The notes under the pieces were generated by a model. That model did no database searches, was not told the DNA's origin, and saw nothing but the letters and a program-made list of their open reading frames with translations. This document shows, one piece after another, positions 1 through 6,341 of a stretch of 10,481 bases of DNA; position 1 is the stretch's first letter, and the number at the start of each line of letters is the position of its first letter. A program made the translations under genes and the position numbers. The stretch is from DAOTYH01 sp034435015 (lineage in GTDB: Bacteria; Chloroflexota; Anaerolineae; Aggregatilineales; UBA3940): contig DAOTYH010000001.1 of assembly GCA_034435015.1 (NCBI GenBank), positions 1 to 10,481 of the forward strand, written 5' to 3'.

Positions 1-1
1 G

Positions 2-1093
2 CCCAGCCCGCCGTTCCCTCCCCTGATCGTGGATGCCCACGAAGACATCGCCTGGAACTGGCTGGAGTTTGGGCGCGACCCCCGCGAGAGCGCCTACGAT
101 GTGCGCGCCCGCGAAAGCGGAACATGGATCATCAGCGCGGCAGGCCAGCGCACAACCGGCCTGCCTCAGTGGATTCAGGGGCGGGTCGGGATCATCTTTG
201 CCACCCTGTTTGTCATGCCCCACAGCCACGCTTGGACTTCCAGCCTGACTCAGGTGTACTCCACGCCGCAGGAGGCCCATCAGCGGGCTGTCGAACAGAT
301 GGATCGCTATCATGAGCTGGCGGCTGGGGATGCTTTCCGGCTGATCACCTCGCGGCAGGCGCTGGACGATGTGCTGACAGCATGGTCGCCGGAGCGGTCA
401 CAGCCGCCGCCAATCGGGCTGGTGATCGCCATGGAGGGGGCCGACCCCATCGAAACGCCTGATCAGGTGGCCGAATGGTATGCCCGCGGCCTGCGGATCA
501 TCGGGCCGGCATGGGCGGCAACCCGCTACGCCGGCGGCACGGGCGAGCCGGGCCCCCTGACCGAACTAGGGCGCGGCCTGCTGAGGGCGATGGCCGAGTT
601 CAGGATGATCCTCGACTTGAGCCACAGCGCTGAAGAAGCCTTCTTCGAAGCGGCAGACAGCTATTCCGGCCCGATCATCGCCAGCCACAGCAATCCCCGC
701 GCCTTTCTGCCCACCGACCGCGGGCTTTCGGATGAGATGATCCGCCGGCTGGCGGGGCGCGGCGGCGTGATCGGGATTGTGCCCTACAACAGCTACCTGA
801 TGCCGGGCTGGGAAGCGGGCGATCCGCGCAGTCTGGTGACGGTCGAGACGGTAGTACGGGCTGTTGATTATGTAGTCCAACTGACAGGCAGTGTGGAGAA
901 CGTGGGGCTGGGTTCGGATTTTGACGGCGGGTTCGGCGCGGCCTCTCTGCCGGAGGGGATGGATACCATAGCCGATCTCCAACAGATCGCTGACGCGCTG
1001 GCGGCATGGGGATACACAGGAGAGCAAGTTGAGGCCGTGATGAACGGCAACTGGCTGAGAGTCCTGCGGGACGCGCTGGGCGCTGAGGGGTGA
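2..1093 (+). CDS. Membrane dipeptidase family protein (peptidase M19), 5'-partial
   Basis: Zinc dipeptidase of the M19 (renal/membrane dipeptidase) family, which hydrolyses dipeptides including those with a D-residue at the second position. Counting from the GTG at 29, the family metal ligands are all visible: H4 and D6 in DAHED, bridging E136 in AMEGAD, H199 in DLSHS and H220 in IASHSNPR. The substrate-binding R231 and D297 (GSDFDG) also sit at the usual spacing. The frame is open from position 2 to the window edge, and the GTG at 29 has no ribosome-binding site, so the true start is probably upstream. A signal peptide therefore cannot be judged. The visible 354+ residues match a near full-length family member. 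Family assignment is firm; the natural substrate and cell location are not determined. A nitroreductase follows 127 bases downstream on the same strand. Confidence 0.93.
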   Translation, partial: PSPPFPPLIVDAHEDIAWNWLEFGRDPRESAYDVRARESGTWIISAAGQRTTGLPQWIQGRVGIIFATLFVMPHSHAWTSSLTQVYSTPQEAHQRAVEQMDRYHELAAGDAFRLITSRQALDDVLTAWSPERSQPPPIGLVIAMEGADPIETPDQVAEWYARGLRIIGPAWAATRYAGGTGEPGPLTELGRGLLRAMAEFRMILDLSHSAEEAFFEAADSYSGPIIASHSNPRAFLPTDRGLSDEMIRRLAGRGGVIGIVPYNSYLMPGWEAGDPRSLVTVETVVRAVDYVVQLTGSVENVGLGSDFDGGFGAASLPEGMDTIADLQQIADALAAWGYTGEQVEAVMNGNWLRVLRDALGAEG

Positions 1094-1220
1094 ATCATGC
1101 CCGCCCGTGAGGATATTCCGCCGTCGGCCTGTCTGTTGTACAATGTCACATGAAGGGAGTTGACGGCCGCACCAGCCTGACCATCCGGTCTTATGTTTGA
1201 CTGTCTAAGGAGAGGAGGCT

Positions 1221-1730
1221 ATGAGTTTCCTTGAATTGGTTCAGACCCGCTACAGTGTCCGCAGTTACAAGCCCGATCAGGTGCCTGATGAACTGCTGGA
1301 GAAGGTGCTTGAGGCGGCCCGGCTGGCCCCGACCGCCGACAACCGGCAGTCGTTCCGGCTGATCGTGATCCGAACAGCAGGCCGCCAGCAGGAGCTGAAA
1401 CGCATCTACAACCGCGATTGGTTCGTGCAGGCCCCTATTGTGATCTGCGCCTGCGCCGTGCCGGCTGAGGCATGGGTGCGCTCAGACGGGCGGAACTACG
1501 CCGACATAGACGCCGCTATTGCGATGGACCACCTTACCCTTGCCGCCGCCGATCTAGGGCTGGGCACGTGCTGGATCGCCGCCTTCGATGTCAAAGCCGT
1601 CCGCGAGATGCTGGGCCTGCCGCACAATGTCGAGCCAATCGCCTTCACGCCGCTGGGGTATCCTGCCGAGGAAGGCGGCGAGAAACGGCGTAAACCGCTC
1701 GATGAGCTGGTGCATTACGAGCGGTGGTAG
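1221..1730 (+). CDS. Nitroreductase family protein (FMN-dependent oxidoreductase)
   Basis: A 169-residue protein of the nitroreductase fold, which normally forms FMN-binding homodimers and uses NAD(P)H to reduce nitro groups, quinones or similar acceptors. The N-terminal FMN-phosphate signature is seen at residues 9-16 (TRYSVRSY), followed by the APTADNRQ segment at 36-43 that packs on the flavin. A glycine-rich GLGTCWIAAF stretch at 113-122 and the C-terminal LGYPAE...RRKPLDELV ending (145-164) are also typical. It is at the short end of the family, like the compact clostridial and archaeal members. The start is well set by a strong AAGGAGAGG ribosome-binding site just upstream of the ATG. 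It may be read with the dipeptidase 127 bases upstream; a TACAAT (1139-1144) in the gap could be a -10 box but lacks a good -35. The physiological substrate cannot be inferred. Confidence 0.92.
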   Translation: MSFLELVQTRYSVRSYKPDQVPDELLEKVLEAARLAPTADNRQSFRLIVIRTAGRQQELKRIYNRDWFVQAPIVICACAVPAEAWVRSDGRNYADIDAAIAMDHLTLAAADLGLGTCWIAAFDVKAVREMLGLPHNVEPIAFTPLGYPAEEGGEKRRKPLDELVHYERW

Positions 1731-1757
1731 CGATCACCGGCAAAACGCTCACCGATC

Positions 1758-1787
1758 AGCAGGCCTCCTGTCAGGGTGAGGCCTGCT
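1758..1787. terminator. Hairpin between convergent genes, probable bidirectional terminator
   Basis: A perfect 10-bp inverted repeat, AGCAGGCCTC (1758-1767) and GAGGCCTGCT (1778-1787), is separated by a 10-base loop. It lies exactly in the 64-base gap between the 3' ends of the plus-strand nitroreductase and the minus-strand lipoprotein gene, so it could end transcription from both sides. There is no clear T-tract on either side, so it is not a textbook Rho-independent terminator. It could instead protect 3' ends. Confidence 0.65.
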
Positions 1788-1794
1788 CTGCTGT

Positions 1795-3120
1795 TCAGGG
1801 CTGGGGGGTGCCGGGCGGATTCACCAACTGAGCGGCGCGGGTAGCGGCCTGAGCAGGGGCAACGCCGTTCAGGAGGACATCCTCCAGCGCGTCTTGAATG
1901 GCCGGCCCTGCCACAGCCCGCAGAGAGGCGTCGGGCAGGGGACGGGCGTTGCTCAAAAGCTGGTGGCCAAACGACAGGTAGGGGTCATCGTCCCCCCACA
2001 CCGCCAGAGCCGCCTGCTGAGAAGGAAGCCAGCCCGCCGCCTGCGTGTAAGTTCCCTGATTGACCGGATTCATCAGAAAGTTGACGAGTGCCATAGCCCT
2101 GGCCTGCTGGTCAGGGTCAGAGGTGACCACCACCCACGACCAGCCGCTGGCCAGCGCGAACGGCTCGCCGGTCGGGGTAGGTATCCAGCACAGGCCGGTG
2201 GAGCGGGCCTCACTGCGTCTAGCGAGATAGAGGGTCGAGGTGACAACAGCCAGGCCGGCCCGCCGCTCCAGATACATGTGCCATGTCTCCGCTGGATCGG
2301 TGATCTGGAACAGGGCGGTATCTACTTTGCCGGCCTCGTGAGCCTGCACATAGAAATCCAGCACCTGAGTCAGCGGCACGACATCCAGCACCGGCACACC
2401 CGCCTCGTCTGACAGCCTGCCGCCGGCGGCCATATACTGAAGCAGGAGGGTATGGCTCACACTGCCCAGCGTGCCCGCCGGGAAGACGTAGGGGATCGGG
2501 CTGGCCAGCACCGCTTCAAATGAGGCGGGCGGCTGTTCAAAGGCTGTTTCGCGGTACACAACGTGCTGGACTTCCAGGACATAGGGCAGGCCCATCAATT
2601 GCCCGCCGACCGTGCCAAGCTGGCTGGCCGCCGGATAGAGGGCTGAGACAATAGCGGGGTCAACCAGCGTCTCAATCGGCACTATCAGGCCCTCTGCGGC
2701 GGCCTGTACCAGCGTATCCCGATCGACCAGCGCCAGATCAGGCAGAATGCCGGGCGCGACCGGCGGGGCACTCCGCAGATAGGCCAGCGTACTGCCCGGC
2801 CCGCTGACCCGCTTGACGTAAAACTCAACCTGAATGTCGGGATGGCTCTCATCGAAGGCGGCCAACTGAGCTAAAAGCTCCTCACCGCTGACCGTGTCTT
2901 CAGAGGGGACCACCCTCTCAGTGGTCCAGACGGTCAGCACAGGGGAGCTTTCAGGCAGGGCCGGCCCAACCGTGCCGTCCGTTGCGGTGGGGGTATAAAG
3001 CGGCGCCCCGATGGTCGGCGCAGAGGCCGTTGGCGTGAGGGCAGGGACGGCAGTCACCGCACAGGCAGACAGGCCGGCGGACAGACACAGCGCAATCAGG
3101 ACAGGCACAGGTTTGAGCAT
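1795..3120 (-). CDS. Extracellular solute-binding lipoprotein (ABC sugar-type receptor)
   Basis: A 441-residue substrate-binding protein of the family 1 (maltose/multiple-sugar) type, expected to be lipid-anchored outside the cytoplasmic membrane and to hand its ligand to an ABC permease. The N-terminus has one Lys, a hydrophobic run and a lipobox LSAC, which predicts lipidation at C20. A Thr/Pro/Ala-rich linker spans about residues 21-60. The mature domain opens with the strand LTVWTTE (62-68) and AAFDESHPDIQVEF (87-100), the usual first lobe of this family. A C-terminal segment (FLMNPVNQGTYTQAAGWLPS) matches the typical end of lobe 2. An AGGGA ribosome-binding site lies 10 bases before the ATG. 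No permease or ATPase gene is next to it in this window, so it appears to be an orphan receptor here. The ligand is unknown; sugar is inferred from the fold class only. Confidence 0.87.
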   Translation of the reverse strand: MLKPVPVLIALCLSAGLSACAVTAVPALTPTASAPTIGAPLYTPTATDGTVGPALPESSPVLTVWTTERVVPSEDTVSGEELLAQLAAFDESHPDIQVEFYVKRVSGPGSTLAYLRSAPPVAPGILPDLALVDRDTLVQAAAEGLIVPIETLVDPAIVSALYPAASQLGTVGGQLMGLPYVLEVQHVVYRETAFEQPPASFEAVLASPIPYVFPAGTLGSVSHTLLLQYMAAGGRLSDEAGVPVLDVVPLTQVLDFYVQAHEAGKVDTALFQITDPAETWHMYLERRAGLAVVTSTLYLARRSEARSTGLCWIPTPTGEPFALASGWSWVVVTSDPDQQARAMALVNFLMNPVNQGTYTQAAGWLPSQQAALAVWGDDDPYLSFGHQLLSNARPLPDASLRAVAGPAIQDALEDVLLNGVAPAQAATRAAQLVNPPGTPQP

Positions 3121-3167
3121 AGAGGGGCTTTCCCTAAATAGTGCGGCTGTTGGATTACCTGCCGCTA

Positions 3168-3173
3168 ATTATA
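3168..3173 (-). promoter_or_regulatory. -10 box for the solute-binding lipoprotein gene
   Basis: The minus strand reads a perfect TATAAT here, which would place a transcription start near 3161, about 40 bases before the lipoprotein ATG. The matching -35 is weak (TTAGGA at an 18-base spacing), so activation by a regulator is plausible. This would let the gene be transcribed separately from the ASCH operon upstream. Confidence 0.5.
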
Positions 3174-3279
3174 CCCCTACGGTGCAGGCGCTCCTAACGG
3201 CTTGAGTTTTTTCAAGACCCTAGTTTTTCTGGCAGGAGAGAGCATAAGAGGTTGGGAAGTTGAGCGTCTTATACCCCGT

Positions 3280-3948
3280 CTAACCATCCGGCAGCTTGCG
3301 GTAAGGCAAGAGCGGCAAAGTAGTCGGCCCAGCCTTGAAGCGTAGTACACTGAGGCCGGGATTTTTTCGAAACCACTCGTAGAATCCCCACTCAAGCACT
3401 TGGTGGTCATGGTAACCCGTCTTGTTCCGACAGCCAGGGTAGGTATATTTGATTCGCGGTTCATATGGGAAATTACGTTTGACCTGATAGTGACTCACGT
3501 CGCTCAGGTCTGGTAACCCCATCTGCCATGTTTCGATATAGCGTGGGTTTTCCCGAAAATAAGCCCTGATGATTTGGGGTCTAATGATCCCCAAACTGCG
3601 TCCTTGCTCCTTAATGACGTGGAGGCCCTCATCTACCAGGCTGGCTACCAAGCTGTGCCTATACTCCTTATTGTCGAAGCGGCCTACAATTTCAACGCGC
3701 TTATCTAGATCGTTCCACTCAGAGCGTGCCCCAGCGATCTTCCAGCTTTCCTGGCGCCCATCTCGCGGATTCCGTTCAACACTAACCCGCACTATATCCC
3801 ATTGCCGCCGAGGCATATCAGGGCGGGCAGGATAGAGGCGTATGAAACCGTATCTTTCCGACCAGCCTGCCAGGCAAACCGTCACGCGGCCATCTCTAAG
3901 AGGTTCTGGGCAGGCACGCCCCATGATGATCAGGTCTTCAATGACCAT
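3280..3948 (-). CDS. Uncharacterised 222-residue protein encoded with an ASCH protein
   Basis: I do not recognise a named family with certainty. The protein has a beta-rich N-terminal half, with the segment CLAGWSERYGFIRLYP (25-40) recalling the 'new-residue-reading' beta hairpins of small OB-like proteins that often start with a Cys/Ala/Gly strand and end in RLYP. The middle is charged. The C-terminal region contains PGCRNKTGYHDHQ (161-173) followed by VLEWGFYEWFRKNPG, where C163, H170 and H172 could form a metal or active site. There is no signal peptide or membrane segment, so it is probably cytoplasmic. Its ATG lies inside the 3' end of the ASCH gene (19-base overlap), implying coupled translation. 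An alternative ATG at 3924 would avoid the overlap but has no ribosome-binding site. GC is lower than in the flanking genes (30 of 60 in the line 3541-3600). Function: unknown; a role on RNA or nucleotides is only inferred from its partner. Confidence 0.75.
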   Translation of the reverse strand: MVIEDLIIMGRACPEPLRDGRVTVCLAGWSERYGFIRLYPARPDMPRRQWDIVRVSVERNPRDGRQESWKIAGARSEWNDLDKRVEIVGRFDNKEYRHSLVASLVDEGLHVIKEQGRSLGIIRPQIIRAYFRENPRYIETWQMGLPDLSDVSHYQVKRNFPYEPRIKYTYPGCRNKTGYHDHQVLEWGFYEWFRKNPGLSVLRFKAGPTTLPLLPYRKLPDG

Positions 3949-4367
3949 GCCTGCTCGCCCGCCTGTACAGAGAAAGCTGATGTTGTCAAACCAGTATAAA
4001 CGGCCACTAGTTCAAACTCTAACACCCAGACCCGGACTCTAGTGCTAAGGGGGCCGTGAATAAGCTTCCAAACACGCAAGAAATCTTGGCGGCTGGGAAA
4101 ACCCTCTGCCAGAGCCTCTGCCGACGAGATCCGTGAGAGATATTCGCTTCGGATGCGCACTATTCGGATGCGAGCTACCTGGGCGGTGCCTCGCCCTATC
4201 TGGACAGCATACGTCCTCCCAACTTCCCACTTGATACGTCCATTGTATTTGATCGCTTGGATACGGTTATGACGGCCTCGTACAGCCTGCTCACCGGGCT
4301 TGATCACCCGCCGCGTCTGCGTTTTGCTCCTATCTATGACAGAAGCCCAAGTATGTTGGAAGATCAT
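3930..4367 (-). CDS. ASCH domain protein (YqfB-like), possible RNA or modified-nucleoside binding
   Basis: A 145-residue protein whose residues 1-120 fit the ASCH (ASC-1 homology) beta-barrel, a PUA-like fold linked to RNA binding. The opening MIFQHTWASVIDRSKTQTRR carries the family K-T-x-T-x-R signature. Compared from memory with E. coli YqfB, an N4-acetylcytidine amidohydrolase using Lys, Thr and Glu, the likely equivalents are K15, T18 and E88 (in LAEGF). The domain closes with the strand RVWVLEFEL. Residues 121-145 are an extra tail that is encoded partly in the overlap with the next gene. An AAGG lies just before the ATG and a TATAAT promoter about 40 bases upstream. The fold assignment is good; amidohydrolase activity is a hypothesis, since many ASCH proteins with the K-T-x-T motif are untested. 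It lies in a lower-GC segment, which hints at transfer. Confidence 0.8.
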   Translation of the reverse strand: MIFQHTWASVIDRSKTQTRRVIKPGEQAVRGRHNRIQAIKYNGRIKWEVGRTYAVQIGRGTAQVARIRIVRIRSEYLSRISSAEALAEGFPSRQDFLRVWKLIHGPLSTRVRVWVLEFELVAVYTGLTTSAFSVQAGEQAWSLKT

Positions 4368-4405
4368 GTCCTTATATTCCTGAGAACTAGAGGGCTTACT
4401 GTCCC

Positions 4406-4433
4406 ATTATATGTCACTGCTCATCCCGCACAA
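4406..4433 (-). promoter_or_regulatory. Promoter of the ASCH / 222-residue operon
   Basis: On the minus strand, TTGTGC (4433-4428) is followed after 16 bases by a perfect TATAAT (4411-4406). The predicted transcript would start near 4399, giving a leader of about 30 bases before the ASCH ATG at 4367. It fires away from the plus-strand promoter at 4477-4505, so the two units are divergent. Confidence 0.55.
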
Positions 4434-4476
4434 GCCTTTCAGGGGCACTTCTCGACGTTCCATCTCCCCCTCACTT

Positions 4477-4505
4477 TTGACACAGCCCCCGCCTCGTGCT
4501 AGACT
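4477..4505 (+). promoter_or_regulatory. Sigma-70-type promoter for the T/P/A-rich protein and M42 genes
   Basis: A perfect -35 TTGACA (4477-4482) is followed after exactly 17 bases by TAGACT (4500-4505), a 4-of-6 match to the -10 consensus. The start point would be near 4512, with a leader of about 57 bases before the ATG at 4569. No strong terminator is seen before 5256, so this promoter may also serve the two M42 peptidase genes. Confidence 0.65.
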
Positions 4506-4508
4506 GAG

Positions 4509-4531
4509 CCGGTGTACGCTGGCTACACCGG
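4509..4531. promoter_or_regulatory. Perfect inverted repeat at the predicted transcription start
   Basis: CCGGTGTA (4509-4516) and TACACCGG (4524-4531) form a perfect 8-bp dyad with a 7-base centre. It begins four bases after the -10 box, so it overlaps the predicted start point of the 4477 promoter. Its spacing suits an operator for a dimeric repressor; alternatively it is a hairpin at the 5' end of the transcript. The regulator is not identifiable here. Confidence 0.5.
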
Positions 4532-4568
4532 TCAGACTCGCATACCACGGGAATGAGGATATTTCACC

Positions 4569-5180
4569 ATGAGCCGACGATTTCTGGGGTTACAAGAACG
4601 CCGCCGCCGCACTCACCGCATTCTGATCGGCGTCATTCTGGCCTCTTTGCCTTGTTACTTCTGCGGCATTGTCCTGCTGGTCGGTTTCAGCGGACGCACG
4701 CCGAGCCGTTTCTCGATGACCCAGACCGCCGCCGCGTTATATACAGCCAGCGCGACTTCCGCGGCGACCAGCACCAGCACCCCGACCATCACCCCCAGTT
4801 ACACGCCAGGCGGGCCGACCGTGACTCTGCCCTACACCCCGACGCAGTTCTTCCCGCCCACCAACACGCCGACGCCGACCATCACCCTCACGCCGACCGA
4901 CACCCTCACGCCGACCATCACCAACACCCCCGACTTGACCGGAACAGCCAGCATCGGCAACGTGCTGACGCAGGCGGCGCTCCAGTTGACTCTGACGGCA
5001 CTGGCGCCGACCAACAATGCGGCTACGGCTACTGCGCTGGCGGCCACCCAGACGGCTGTCGCCGGCCAGACGGCCACCGCAGAAGCCGGCCAGACAGCCA
5101 CAGCTCAAGCGGCGGCCACCCAGACCGCGCAGGCCCAGATCACGCCTCCCGCACCGGAGGCCACTGCCACCACGCCGTGA
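4569..5180 (+). CDS. Membrane-anchored Thr/Pro/Ala-rich low-complexity protein
   Basis: A 203-residue protein with a short basic cytoplasmic N-terminus (RRRR at 11-14), one hydrophobic segment at about 18-40 (ILIGVILASLPCYFCGIVLLVGF is interrupted only by a Pro-Cys step), and a long exterior tail made almost wholly of Thr, Pro, Ala, Ser and Gln. The tail begins with TPT-type repeats (about residues 66-120, including three exact hexads TPT-x-T-x at 102-119) and ends with an ATATA / GQTATA / ATQTA tract (about 150-190). No enzymatic domain is visible. Such anchored or secreted T/P/A tails are common in Anaerolineae and probably act as cell-surface spacers that may be O-glycosylated; this is inference. 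GAGG lies 10 bases before the ATG. The high GC and lack of charge in the tail explain the many spurious overlapping frames. It lies 75 bases upstream of the M42 pair and may share its transcript. Confidence 0.82.
   Translation: MSRRFLGLQERRRRTHRILIGVILASLPCYFCGIVLLVGFSGRTPSRFSMTQTAAALYTASATSAATSTSTPTITPSYTPGGPTVTLPYTPTQFFPPTNTPTPTITLTPTDTLTPTITNTPDLTGTASIGNVLTQAALQLTLTALAPTNNAATATALAATQTAVAGQTATAEAGQTATAQAAATQTAQAQITPPAPEATATTP
4872..4925 (+). repeat. Three tandem 18-base repeats within the T/P/A-rich gene
   Basis: Units at 4872-4889, 4890-4907 and 4908-4925 share ACGCCGACC-(A/G)-(T/A)-CACC and differ at only a few bases; they encode TPTITL, TPTDTL and TPTITN. A second, 24-base-period repeat starting GCCGGCCAGAC occurs at 5061 and 5085 in the same gene. 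The unit length is a multiple of three, so copy-number change by slippage would keep the frame. Confidence 0.8.
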
Positions 5181-5255
5181 GGCTTCTGGCGGCCATCAAC
5201 GCCGCAGGGCGGCTTCCCAGCGGTCCTCTATTCGATTGACAGGGAGACACCCCCA

Positions 5256-6341
5256 ATGGATTTAGAGCAACACCTGATCGAGCTGTCTGACACGCCCGGC
5301 CTGTCAGGCCATGAGGCGCCTATCCGCGACGTGATCCGCCGGGCTTGGGAGCCGCTGGCCGACGAGTTCAGCGCAGACAGGCTGGGCAGTCTGATCGCCA
5401 TTCGGCACGGCAACGGCCCGGAGCCGCGCCGGCGTGTGCTGGTCACCGCCCACATGGACGAGATCGGCCTGATGGTCACCCAGATCGAGGAAGGTTTCCT
5501 GCGCGTCACCGCTGTCGGGGGGATAGACAGGCGCGTTCTGCTGGCCCAGCCGGTGATCGTGCATGGGGTAAGACCTCTGCCGGGGCTGATCGGGAGTCGG
5601 CCCCCGCACGTGCTGGGGGCAGGCGCACGCAAAGGCTACCCGGACTTCGATGATCTGGTTGTGGATACCGGCCTGCCGGCCCGCCAGCTTGAGAAGCTGG
5701 TGCCGGTCGGTGCGCCGGTGACATTTGACCAGCGGGCTGTCGCCCTGGGCGACGGGCTGGTGACCGGCAAGGCGCTTGACAACCGGGCTTCAGTGGCCGC
5801 CGTGACCCAGATTCTGGCTAACCTTCAGGGCCGAACCCATCGCTGGGATGTGCTGGCCGCCGCCACCGTACAGGAAGAAACCGGGCTGGCCGGCGGGCAC
5901 ACAGTAGCATGGTTCACACAGCCTGATCTAGCCGTTGTGATTGACACTGGCTGGGCAATCGGCGCAGGCGTCACAGAGGACAAGGGCTTTAAGCTGGGCG
6001 GCGGGCCGACATTGGTCATCGGCCCCAACGCACATCCTAAGCTGTTCGACATGATGCGCGAGCTGGCCGCCCAATTAGAGATTGATGTGCATCCTGAGCC
6101 GGCGGCGCGTCATAGCGGCACAGAGGGGTGGGCTATTCAGGTCAGCCGGGACGGCGTGCCGTGTGCCATCCTGAGCATCCCCATCCGCAACATGCACTCG
6201 CCAGTGGAGATCGTCTCCCTTCGTGACATTGAGCGGGTAGCCCGGCTGGCGGCAGAGTTTATCGTCACGCTGGACGACACTACGCTGGACAAACTAGCAT
6301 TGGATGCCGAGTCATCGTTCAAGCAGGGCAACCGACAATGA
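5256..6341 (+). CDS. M42 family metallo-aminopeptidase (copy A)
   Basis: A 361-residue TET-type (tetrahedral) aminopeptidase of family M42, which in studied members forms cytoplasmic dodecamers that trim oligopeptides. The two-metal site is complete: H66 in TAHMDEIG, bridging D175 in ALDNR, catalytic base E207 and ligand E208 in VQEETG, D230 in VVIDT, and H314 in NMHSP. It differs from copies B and C in having HSGTEGWAIQ (306-315 region upstream, about 286-295) where they have G-G/A-TD, and ETG rather than EVG after the catalytic Glu. A GGGAG ribosome-binding site lies 9 bases before the ATG. The next gene starts within its stop codon. Members of this family are often mislabelled endoglucanase M (CelM) or FrvX; nothing here supports a cellulase. 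The preferred N-terminal residue cannot be read from sequence. Confidence 0.94.
   Translation: MDLEQHLIELSDTPGLSGHEAPIRDVIRRAWEPLADEFSADRLGSLIAIRHGNGPEPRRRVLVTAHMDEIGLMVTQIEEGFLRVTAVGGIDRRVLLAQPVIVHGVRPLPGLIGSRPPHVLGAGARKGYPDFDDLVVDTGLPARQLEKLVPVGAPVTFDQRAVALGDGLVTGKALDNRASVAAVTQILANLQGRTHRWDVLAAATVQEETGLAGGHTVAWFTQPDLAVVIDTGWAIGAGVTEDKGFKLGGGPTLVIGPNAHPKLFDMMRELAAQLEIDVHPEPAARHSGTEGWAIQVSRDGVPCAILSIPIRNMHSPVEIVSLRDIERVARLAAEFIVTLDDTTLDKLALDAESSFKQGNRQ

Noticed and set aside
3201..3272. Short inverted repeats (CTTGA/TCAAG at 3201-3216; ATAAGA/TCTTAT at 3244-3272) as a terminator for the ASCH operon
   Set aside because: Stems of only 5-6 bp, AT-rich, and no T-tract after them on the minus strand.
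4553..5265. Long overlapping frames on both strands across the T/P/A-rich gene (4553-5239 +, 4737-5108 -, 4832-5101 -)
   Set aside because: They arise from the GC-rich, repeat-coded tail; their products are Arg/His or Gly/Val-rich shadows without domains.
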